12,358 bases of DNA from an uncultured Lachnospiraceae bacterium (GTDB lineage Bacteria; Bacillota; Clostridia; Lachnospirales; Lachnospiraceae), in contig CAJTVT010000058.1 in assembly GCA_910580015.1 (NCBI GenBank), positions 1 to 12,358 on the forward strand. The letters run 5' to 3'. Under the pieces are notes generated by a model. The model had not been told where the DNA came from and ran no database searches. It saw nothing but the letters and a program-made list of their open reading frames with translations. Both the position numbers and the translations under genes were made by a program. This document shows, piece after piece, positions 6,802 to 12,358 of the stretch. Each line of letters opens with the position of its first letter. Position 1 is the stretch's first letter.

Positions 6802-7461
6802 ATGAAAAAATTTTTTGAAACGCCTAAGAGGGCTTTTATTATGGGAATTTGTTTTGCGGCGTTTGTACTTCTTGGAGTTGGCTTGGTGTTTGCGGTGTCC
6901 GTTATTACCAAATTTTTTGTCGGTGGAAAAGAAATTACGATGGAAAAGGCCCAAGAAATTGCACTTTCTGATGCAGGGTTGCAAGCTTCCGAGGTTACTT
7001 TTACAAAGACAAAGCAGGAATTGGAACGTGGAAGTTATGTGTATGAGATCGAATTTTATACTGAAAATGCAGAATATGAGTACGAGATCAATGGAAATGC
7101 TGGTAGCATTTACAGTAAGAGCAAAGAGATTTTTTCTGCACCAAGACAAGATACTTTTGTACAGGATGACCCAAATACAGGGCAGGAGAGTCAAGATATG
7201 GAAGAAATCCCTGAAGGGGGAAATACGGACAATGTCCAAGGAAACGGTTCAGATATTGGGTTAGACCAGGCGCGCTCTATTGCGGCTTCCCATGCAGGAT
7301 TTACAGTTGCTGACGTGAGCTTTTCGAAATCGAAGATGGAAAAAGAACATGGCAGTACGATCTATGAGATTGAATTTTATAAGGATGGTATGGAGTATGA
7401 GTACAAAATCAATGCAGGAACAGGAGAAATTCTGGAATTTGACTCAGAATGGGATGACTAG
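6802..7461 (+). CDS. Membrane-anchored double PepSY-domain protein
   Basis: The product has 219 residues. A positively charged N-terminus and one hydrophobic helix (about 11-36) anchor it, leaving the rest outside the membrane. Two PepSY-type repeats follow, about 45-104 and 155-216. Each has an ITMEKAQEIAL- or IGLDQARSIAA-like helix, then a YEIEFY strand pair, then a (Y)EYEIN/YEYKIN strand with a G-S/G-E turn. They are joined by an acidic, Gly/Asn/Gln-rich linker (about 107-150). PepSY domains are known as peptidase-inhibitory or envelope-regulatory modules, but the exact role here is unknown. ATG 6802 has AAAGG at 6788-6792 with 9-base spacing; an in-frame GTG at 6784 has no such support. 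The gene follows the kinase after the GC-rich element and overlaps the methyltransferase gene by 8 bases. It is plausibly a target or modulator of the two-component pair. Confidence 0.85.
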   Translation: MKKFFETPKRAFIMGICFAAFVLLGVGLVFAVSVITKFFVGGKEITMEKAQEIALSDAGLQASEVTFTKTKQELERGSYVYEIEFYTENAEYEYEINGNAGSIYSKSKEIFSAPRQDTFVQDDPNTGQESQDMEEIPEGGNTDNVQGNGSDIGLDQARSIAASHAGFTVADVSFSKSKMEKEHGSTIYEIEFYKDGMEYEYKINAGTGEILEFDSEWDD

Positions 7462-8947
7462 CGATTCTGTTTCGGCGCTGCCGAAAGAATTCTGTGAGAG
7501 GATGCAGCAGTTTCTTGGGGAGGATGCGGAGAGATTTTTTGATTCTTATCAAAAGGAGCGTGTGTATGGACTTCGATATAATTCTTTGAAATTTTCTTCA
7601 AAAGATGCATTTGAAAGCATAATATCTCAGAACAAAGAATGGGAACTCTCACAAATTCCTTGGTGTTCGGAAGGATATTATTATAAGTCTGGACAATTTC
7701 CTGGCAAACATCCCTTGCATGAGGCAGGGGCTTATTATATTCAGGAGCCAAGCGCTATGTCAGCCGTAGAACTTTTAGAACCAAAACCTGGAGAAAAGAT
7801 TTGTGATTTATGTGCGGCTCCTGGTGGCAAGACCACTCAGATCGCAGCGAAAATGAAAGGCGAAGGTCTGTTGATTGCAAATGAATATTATGGGAACCGG
7901 GCAAAAATTCTGTCTCAAAATGTGGAACGGATGGGAATTGCGAATACAGTTGTGTTAAATGAGTCTCCAGAACACTTAACACAGGGCTTTTGTGCATTTT
8001 TTGACCGGATTTTGGTGGATGCTCCCTGCTCTGGAGAGGGAATGTTTCGCAAAGATCCACAGGCAGTTCATGAATGGAGTTTGCAGAATGTGGAATTGTG
8101 TGCAAAACGTCAACGTGAGATTTTATGTTGCGCTGCTGAAATGTTAAAGCCTGGAGGTGTTCTGGTTTATTCTACCTGTACCTTTGCGCCAGAAGAAAAC
8201 GAACAGTGTATTGCATGGTTTCTTGAAGAGTATCCAGAATTTTCGCTGGATCATTCCATTGTTGGAGAACAATATTTCAGTTCTGGAAGGGTACAATGGA
8301 TTCAGGAAGATAGATTTCAAACGAACCTTGAAGAAACTGGAAATAAATTGGATGGAACATATCGCCTGTGGCCCCATAAATTGCATGGAGAAGGACATTT
8401 TGCAGCGCGATTGGTGAAAACTGGTGTTGGTATGGAGGCTGGCAAGGAACCATCAGAGATTCGTATTGCCTCATTACATAATGAAGAAAAGCAAAATAGA
8501 TTGGGCAAGAAAGTTGACAATACCAAAGAGAAAGAAGCATATCAATTGTATCTGGAGTTTGAGCGAAACAATTTAAAGATTGTTCTGGAAGAAAAAATAA
8601 AAGGAAAACTTGTTCTGTTTTCGGATCAACTGTATTTGCTGCCTGTGGATATGCCAGATTTGAAAGGATGGAGGACACTTCGAGCTGGGCTTCATCTAGG
8701 TATATATAAAAAGAACAGATTTGAGCCTTCTCATGCGCTGGCCATGTATTTATATTCAGAAGAAGTTCGTCAATATGCGGAATGTGAGGAGCCGCTAAAA
8801 TATTTGCATGGCGAGACATTTTTCTGTGATAGTGCTTTGAAGGGGTGGGTACTGGTGGGCACCGCAGGACTTCCTCTGGGATGGGGAAAAGCAACGAATG
8901 GTATTGTGAAAAACCATTATCCGAAAGGTCTTAGAATTTGTTATTAG
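7454..8947 (+). CDS. rsmF: RsmF/RsmB-type 16S rRNA m5C methyltransferase
   Basis: This is an S-adenosylmethionine-dependent RNA cytosine-C5 methyltransferase of the NOL1/NOP2/Sun family, 497 residues. The N-terminal part (about 8-75) has the family's LPKEFCERMQQFLGE and ERVYGLRYNSLK pattern. The catalytic core (about 95-295) has SAM motif I DLCAAPGGKTTQ (D118-Q129), the DAPCSGEGMFRKD motif with C192, and the YSTCTFAPEENE motif with the catalytic C242. The C-terminal region (about 340-497), ending near GWGKATNGIVKNHYPKGLR, matches the RsmF-like PUA-type extension. This favours an RsmF-like enzyme over RsmB, although exact rRNA position is inference. ATG 7454 lies within the end of the PepSY gene and lacks a clear Shine-Dalgarno sequence, so translation is probably coupled. 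An upstream in-frame start at 7349 would give a long tail not matching the family. Confidence 0.9.
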   Translation: MTSDSVSALPKEFCERMQQFLGEDAERFFDSYQKERVYGLRYNSLKFSSKDAFESIISQNKEWELSQIPWCSEGYYYKSGQFPGKHPLHEAGAYYIQEPSAMSAVELLEPKPGEKICDLCAAPGGKTTQIAAKMKGEGLLIANEYYGNRAKILSQNVERMGIANTVVLNESPEHLTQGFCAFFDRILVDAPCSGEGMFRKDPQAVHEWSLQNVELCAKRQREILCCAAEMLKPGGVLVYSTCTFAPEENEQCIAWFLEEYPEFSLDHSIVGEQYFSSGRVQWIQEDRFQTNLEETGNKLDGTYRLWPHKLHGEGHFAARLVKTGVGMEAGKEPSEIRIASLHNEEKQNRLGKKVDNTKEKEAYQLYLEFERNNLKIVLEEKIKGKLVLFSDQLYLLPVDMPDLKGWRTLRAGLHLGIYKKNRFEPSHALAMYLYSEEVRQYAECEEPLKYLHGETFFCDSALKGWVLVGTAGLPLGWGKATNGIVKNHYPKGLRICY

Positions 8948-9017
8948 GATTAGGGGGTCAAAAACACTTTAATCTTATTAGTAAAATATAAAACATATAT
9001 AAATATTTTTTGTTATC

Positions 9018-9046
9018 TTGATAAAAAATAACCAATACGATATACT
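9018..9046 (+). promoter_or_regulatory. Vegetative-type promoter of the flagellin gene
   Basis: TTGATA (9018-9023) and TATACT (9041-9046) are separated by 17 bases, a good sigma-A match. Transcription would start near 9053, giving a leader of about 160 bases before ATG 9214. A SigD-like CGATAT (9038-9043) overlaps the -10 region, but the nearest TAAA (9022-9025) is only 12 bases away rather than about 15, so a flagellar sigma promoter is not well supported. Confidence 0.55.
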
Positions 9047-9072
9047 GAATCTGATTCTTAAATATTTTTCTA

Positions 9073-9095
9073 AGGTTTTTTATGAGAAACAACCT
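9073..9095 (+). other. Stem-loop in the flagellin leader
   Basis: Bases 9073-9081 pair with 9087-9095 (eight pairs and one T-C mismatch) around the loop ATGAG. It lies inside the predicted untranslated leader, about 120 bases before the start codon. It has no following T tract, so it is not a terminator. It could stabilise the message or take part in post-transcriptional control. Confidence 0.45.
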
Positions 9096-9199
9096 CTGAA
9101 ATAACAATTTAAAATGCCTTTGGCGCAAATATATGTACAGAGATAGGTGATATATGGACAAACAAGATACATAGATATAGAGTCGTCAGAGTGAAAAAG

Positions 9200-9205
9200 A
9201 GGAGG
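9200..9205 (+). promoter_or_regulatory. Flagellin ribosome binding site that sets the 9214 start
   Basis: The perfect AGGAGG at 9200-9205 is 2 bases from ATG 9208 and 8 bases from ATG 9214. Only the second spacing is normal, and it yields the usual flagellin N-terminus MVIQHNLQAQNA. The two GGA motifs overlapping this site are of the kind bound by CsrA in flagellin leaders of other Firmicutes, which is inference here. Confidence 0.75.
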
Positions 9206-9213
9206 ACATGTAT

Positions 9214-10191
9214 ATGGTTATACAACATAATTTACAGGCGCAAAATGCGAGCGGAGCATTAAAGAGTGTACAATCCATGCAGGATAAATCAACAAAGAAA
9301 TTGTCCTCAGGATATAAGATTAACAGTGCGGCAGATGATGCAGCGGGATTGTCCATATCCGAAAAAATGCGCCAGCAAATTCGGGGATTAGACAAAGCTT
9401 CCAAGAATGCACAAGATGGTGTATCTTTGATTCAAGTGGCAGAAGGAACTTTGAATGAGGTTCATTCCATCCTTCAAAGAATGAATGAACTGGCGACACA
9501 GGCGGCTAATGATACCAATACAGACAGTGATCGGGCTCATATAAAGGATGAAATTGATCAGTTAGCGGTCGAAATTGACCGTTGTGCCAGTACAACGCAG
9601 TTTAATACGATGAATTTGTTAGATGGCTCTTTCCGTCATAAGAACCTTCAAGTTGGCGCTGTTTCAGAGCAGAATCTTGTGCTTGACTTAAAGGCAATGG
9701 ATGCACATGGTCTGGGTTTGACTTTGTCTTTTGATGGAACTGCTAATCTTCAGATATTGGATACGGCGTTAGAGAGAGTGCCTTCTATTGAGTATATCGA
9801 GCTTGGGGATGAAACTTGGACAGCATATCCAGGGGTCACATCTGCTGATGCAGTGACAGGAAAAAAGGCACATTATGAGTCATCAAAGAATTTATATGTA
9901 TCCTCCTATGAGATGGCGGGCAGAAGTATGAAGCTCATTCAAAATGCTGTAGGAGTGGTTTCTGAGATGCGATCTTATCTGGGGGCAGCGCAGAATCGTT
10001 TGGAGCATACCATTGCAAATCTTGATACCAGCAAAGAAAATACCTCTGCATCGGAATCACGGATTCGAGATACCGATATGGCGGAGGAGATGGTTCAATA
10101 CAGCAAGAATAATATTTTATCCCAGGTTGGACAGTCCATGCTTGCACAGGCAAATCAAAGCACACAAGGGGTATTGTCTATTTTGCAATAA
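9214..10191 (+). CDS. fliC: Flagellin
   Basis: This is the structural subunit of the flagellar filament, exported through the flagellar type III system. It has 325 residues. The conserved N-terminal D0/D1 region (about 1-145) includes LSSGYKINSAADDAAGLSIS, the TLR5-contact-like LQRMNELATQAAND (R89), and TTQFNTMNLLDG. The variable middle is short (about 150-225). The C-terminal D1/D0 region (about 230-325) includes SESRIRDTDMAEEMVQYSK and ends ANQSTQGVLSILQ. The length and short middle fit a compact Firmicutes flagellin. C124 lies in the D1 helix region just before TTQFN; cysteine is rare in flagellins. No other flagellar gene is present in the window. The start is ATG 9214 from AGGAGG spacing. 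No terminator is seen between it and trpB 52 bases downstream, so some read-through is possible. Confidence 0.96.
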   Translation: MVIQHNLQAQNASGALKSVQSMQDKSTKKLSSGYKINSAADDAAGLSISEKMRQQIRGLDKASKNAQDGVSLIQVAEGTLNEVHSILQRMNELATQAANDTNTDSDRAHIKDEIDQLAVEIDRCASTTQFNTMNLLDGSFRHKNLQVGAVSEQNLVLDLKAMDAHGLGLTLSFDGTANLQILDTALERVPSIEYIELGDETWTAYPGVTSADAVTGKKAHYESSKNLYVSSYEMAGRSMKLIQNAVGVVSEMRSYLGAAQNRLEHTIANLDTSKENTSASESRIRDTDMAEEMVQYSKNNILSQVGQSMLAQANQSTQGVLSILQ

Positions 10192-10243
10192 ATAAAATGT
10201 GCGTAAAATTTTTAATATTCGTAATTGATTAAAGGAGAAAAAT

Positions 10244-11458
10244 ATGGATTACAGATCTTATTTAAAAAATCACCCAGACAAAGAAGGACGTTTTGGAGAA
10301 TATGGCGGCGCCTTTCTGACAGAGGAACTAAAGCCAGCATTTGAGGAGATTACGGAGGCATATCAGACGATCTGTCATTCTTCCCAGTTTATCAGTGAGC
10401 TTCGAAGAATCCGCAAAGAATTTCAGGGTAGGCCCACTCCAGTATATCACTGTGAGCGTCTTTCGAGACAGATTGGGAACTGCCAGATTTATTTGAAACG
10501 TGAGGATTTAAATCATACAGGAGCCCACAAATTGAATCACTGTATGGGTGAGGGGCTTTTAGCCAAATTTATGGGTAAAAAACGTTTGATAGCAGAGACA
10601 GGAGCGGGACAGCATGGTGTAGCACTTGCCACAGCAGCAGCATATTTTGGACTGGAATGTGAGATTCATATGGGTGAAGTGGATATTGCCAAGCAAGCAC
10701 CGAATGTGACCCGTATGAAAATTTTGGGAGCAAAAGTGGTGCCTGTGTCTTCAGGATTAAAGACTTTGAAGGAGGCTGTGGATTCTGCTTTTGAATCTTA
10801 TGCTAAAAATTATAAAGATTCCATTTACTGTATCGGTTCTGCGTTGGGACCACATCCATTTCCTCTGATGGTTCGCGATTTTCAGTCTGTAGTTGGCTAT
10901 GAGGCAAGGGATCAGTTCTTAGAAATGACAGGGATTGAACCAGATGTCGTGTGTGCCTGTGTAGGAGGCGGCAGCAATTCTATTGGAATGTTTATTCCGT
11001 TTTTAAATGATCCAGTGGAAATTGTGGGTGTGGAACCCCTGGGAAGAGGGGAAAAACTGGGAGATCATGCAGCTTCCATGAAATATGGGGAGCGTGGCAT
11101 TATGCATGGGTTTGACAGTATTATGCTCAAAGACCAGGACGGCAATCCTGCACCTGTGTATTCGATTGCTAGTGGTTTGGATTACCCTTCTGTTGGGCCA
11201 GAACACGCTTATCTGCACGATATCGGCAGAGTACAGTACGAGACCGCCAGTGATGAAGAGGCAATGGAAGCTTTCTTTAAACTGTCCCGATATGAGGGGA
11301 TTATTCCAGCAATTGAAAGTTCCCATGCGGTTGCCTATGCTATGAGAAGGGCAAAAGAGATGGGTCGTGGTTCCATTTTGGTTTGTCTGAGTGGCCGAGG
11401 CGATAAAGATATTGATTATGTAGTGGAACACTACGGATATGGAGAAAAGTTCCTTTAA
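10244..11458 (+). CDS. trpB: Tryptophan synthase beta subunit, orphan and divergent
   Basis: This is a PLP enzyme that condenses indole with L-serine to tryptophan, normally in an alpha2-beta2 complex with TrpA. It has 404 residues. The opening GRFGEYGGAFLTEEL is typical. The PLP lysine is K96 in HTGAHKLNH, the catalytic glutamate is E118 in AETGAGQHG, the phosphate loop is GGGSNSIG (241-248), the serine-binding aspartate is in SGLDYPSVGPEHAYL, and the C-terminal cofactor region has EGIIPAIESSHA and LSGRGDKDI. All key residues are intact. The sequence departs from common TrpB1 wording around the active site (KLNHCMGEGLLAKF, KQAPNVTRMKILGAK). No trpA or other trp gene is adjacent: flagellin lies upstream and an LRR gene downstream. 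It may be a stand-alone indole-salvage enzyme or a second trpB. AAAGGAG at 10231-10237 lies 6 bases before ATG 10244. Confidence 0.93.
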   Translation: MDYRSYLKNHPDKEGRFGEYGGAFLTEELKPAFEEITEAYQTICHSSQFISELRRIRKEFQGRPTPVYHCERLSRQIGNCQIYLKREDLNHTGAHKLNHCMGEGLLAKFMGKKRLIAETGAGQHGVALATAAAYFGLECEIHMGEVDIAKQAPNVTRMKILGAKVVPVSSGLKTLKEAVDSAFESYAKNYKDSIYCIGSALGPHPFPLMVRDFQSVVGYEARDQFLEMTGIEPDVVCACVGGGSNSIGMFIPFLNDPVEIVGVEPLGRGEKLGDHAASMKYGERGIMHGFDSIMLKDQDGNPAPVYSIASGLDYPSVGPEHAYLHDIGRVQYETASDEEAMEAFFKLSRYEGIIPAIESSHAVAYAMRRAKEMGRGSILVCLSGRGDKDIDYVVEHYGYGEKFL

Positions 11459-11577
11459 AAACCATTTTGTACAGTTTTTGGCGTATGTTTCTTGTGCAGA
11501 TGCAAAGAAAAGGGTTCGAATCGCTATGGGAATGATTTATGTAGTTTGCCAGGGGATAGAAGAAAGAGAGGAAAAGG

Positions 11578-12330
11578 ATGAAGAAATGGAAAAAGCTGCT
11601 GGTAAGTCTGCTGACAATGGTAATTGCATTGTCGTGTGAGCCAATCTATGGATTGGAGGTTCAGGCAGCAGAACGGGAGAATTTTGCATTTTCGGTGTTT
11701 GAAGATGGCGTGAAGATTACAAGGTATAGAGGAAGCGATTGTGATGTAGAAATACCATCACAGATTAATGGGAATAAAGTGACCAGCATTGGCCAGATGG
11801 CATTTAATGGTTGTAGCGGTTTGAAGAGTATAACAATCCCTAATAGTATTACCAGTATAGAAATGCTTGCCTTTCGAGGATGCAGCAGCCTGACAAGCAT
11901 AACAATTCCTAGTAGCGTGACCCATATTGAAAACAGTATATTGTCAAGATGCAGCAGCTTGGCAAATCTAACAGTGGAAGAAGGAAATTCCCGATATGAT
12001 AGCAGGGATAATTGTAATGCAATTATTGATACCATGAATAATATGCTTATCTGCGGGAGTAGAAATACTGTGATTCCGTCCAGTGTGCTCAGTATTGGGA
12101 AGGAGGCATTCTCTGAATGCAACGGCTTGACAAGCATAACGATTCCAAAGGGTGTGCTCAGTATTGGAGAATATGCATTTACTCATTGCCGTGATTTAAC
12201 GAGTATTACAATTCCTGAAGGAGTAGAAAGTATAGGGCTGGCGGCATTTAATGAATGTAGTAGTTTGACGAATGTAACAATTCCCAAAAGTGTGACCAGT
12301 ATTGGTTGTTATACATTTTCAGGTTTCTAA
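11578..12330 (+). CDS. Secreted BspA-like leucine-rich repeat protein (short, ends mid-repeat)
   Basis: The product has 250 residues. A signal peptide occupies about 1-30: KKWKK, then a hydrophobic core, then VQA just before AE. After a short entry domain (about 31-75), residues about 77-250 are LRR_5/BspA-type repeats of 23 residues. Their pattern is C-S/x-L-T-S-I-T-I-P-x-x-V-x-S-I-G-x-x-A-F. One interruption, about 128-160, carries the common BspA insert DSRDNCNAIIDTM. The last repeat stops at FSGF, where a Cys-Ser-x-Leu continuation would be expected. No anchor, LPXTG or cell-wall-binding domain follows. Such proteins are surface or secreted adhesion proteins in gut anaerobes; the ligand is unknown. 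AGAGGA at 11567-11572 lies 5 bases before ATG 11578. The gene could be intact and small, or the 5' part of a longer gene cut by a mutation. No LRR coding continues after the stop in the visible 28 bases. Confidence 0.85.
   Translation: MKKWKKLLVSLLTMVIALSCEPIYGLEVQAAERENFAFSVFEDGVKITRYRGSDCDVEIPSQINGNKVTSIGQMAFNGCSGLKSITIPNSITSIEMLAFRGCSSLTSITIPSSVTHIENSILSRCSSLANLTVEEGNSRYDSRDNCNAIIDTMNNMLICGSRNTVIPSSVLSIGKEAFSECNGLTSITIPKGVLSIGEYAFTHCRDLTSITIPEGVESIGLAAFNECSSLTNVTIPKSVTSIGCYTFSGF
11818..12327 (+). repeat. 69-base tandem repeats encoding the LRRs
   Basis: Units beginning GGTTTGAAG/AGCCTGACA/GGCTTGACA/GATTTAACG/AGTTTGACG occur at 11818, 11887, 12124, 12193 and 12262. Spacing is exactly 69 bases within each run (23 codons). 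The longer interval between 11887 and 12124 holds a degenerate unit and the DSRDNC insert. The units are diverged at DNA level, so they are old rather than freshly expanded. Confidence 0.85.
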
Positions 12331-12338
12331 GTCCGCAA

Positions 12339-12358
12339 AAGCCCTATTTTACAGGCTT
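12339..12358 (+). terminator. Possible intrinsic terminator cut by the window end
   Basis: AAGCC at 12339-12343 pairs with GGCTT at 12354-12358 around a 10-base loop, 8 bases after the LRR stop codon. The window ends at the stem, so the T tract cannot be seen. Confidence 0.4.

Noticed and set aside
6694..7239. A 181-codon minus-strand open frame opposite the PepSY gene and the hairpin element.
   Set aside because: It is antisense to a gene with clear PepSY repeats and a good ribosome binding site, and its product has no recognisable features.
7349..7453. An upstream in-frame start for the methyltransferase that would add 35 residues.
   Set aside because: The extra sequence is the PepSY gene read in another frame. 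The family N-terminus begins near LPKEF, so ATG 7454 is better.
9022..9043. A flagellar sigma (SigD/sigma-28) promoter, TAAA plus CGATAT.
   Set aside because: The spacing is 12 bases instead of about 15, and the leading GC of the -10 consensus is missing.
8958..9161. A 67-codon minus-strand open frame in the flagellin upstream region.
   Set aside because: It is rich in Ile, Leu, Tyr and Lys, as expected of translated AT-rich non-coding DNA, and the region contains a promoter and a stem-loop on the + strand.
11146..11260. Loss of the serine-binding aspartate of TrpB, suspected from GRVQY.
   Set aside because: Counting back from the EGIIPAIE glutamate places that aspartate in SGLDYPSVGP, where it is present.
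11439..11639. A 66-codon + strand open frame overlapping the end of trpB and the start of the LRR gene.
   Set aside because: It overlaps two well-supported genes in another frame, has no ribosome binding site, and its sequence is low-complexity charged residues with no recognisable pattern.
11629..11640. A lipobox around C20 of the LRR protein, which would make it a lipoprotein.
   Set aside because: The residues before the cysteine (A-L-S-C) do not match the usual Leu at -3, and a standard cleavage site VQA/AE follows at about residue 30.
11818..12327. A CRISPR-like array from regularly spaced repeats at 69-base intervals.
   Set aside because: The period is coding (23 codons), there are no unique spacers, and the repeats are diverged LRR units in one open frame.

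Overview
The window looks like a chromosomal segment of a motile, anaerobic Gram-positive gut bacterium, most probably a member of the Lachnospiraceae (Clostridia). This is inferred from the AT-rich sequence, strong AGGAGG-type ribosome binding sites, tRNA genes without an encoded CCA, a BspA-like leucine-rich repeat protein, the Clostridia-style chemoreceptors, and a short flagellin. All supported genes lie on the + strand.

Layout. Positions 1-220 hold the 3' part of tRNA-Glu(UUC), a consensus promoter, tRNA-Cys(GCA) and a clear intrinsic terminator. A MATE-family efflux pump follows (367-1740). A good promoter at 1760-1788 then starts a tightly spaced signalling cluster. It encodes a very short soluble chemoreceptor with a PocR-type sensor (1889-2695), a membrane chemoreceptor with an extracytoplasmic Cache-like sensor, HAMP and a full signalling domain (2731-4494), an OmpR-type response regulator (4517-5197), and its sensor kinase overlapping by 4 bases (5194-6618). 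A GC-rich, multi-hairpin element with inverted ends (about 6638-6753) separates the kinase from a membrane-anchored double-PepSY protein (6802-7461). That gene overlaps an RsmF-type rRNA m5C methyltransferase gene (7454-8947).

The right side carries a single flagellin gene with a long leader (promoter at 9018-9046, CDS 9214-10191). Next come an orphan, divergent tryptophan synthase beta subunit (10244-11458) and a secreted leucine-rich repeat protein (11578-12330) that stops in the middle of its last repeat, next to a possible terminator at the window edge.

How the genes may work together. The two chemoreceptors probably feed a CheA/CheW array encoded elsewhere, one sensing a cytoplasmic ligand and the other an external ligand. 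The response regulator/kinase pair is in the same apparent transcript, and the PepSY protein is the likeliest local target or partner of the kinase. The methyltransferase, flagellin, trpB and LRR genes look like independent units. I see no phage, IS element, CRISPR array or obvious defence system. The observations most worth following are the mini-chemoreceptor, the joint receptor/two-component cluster, the structured repeat-like element, and the orphan trpB.
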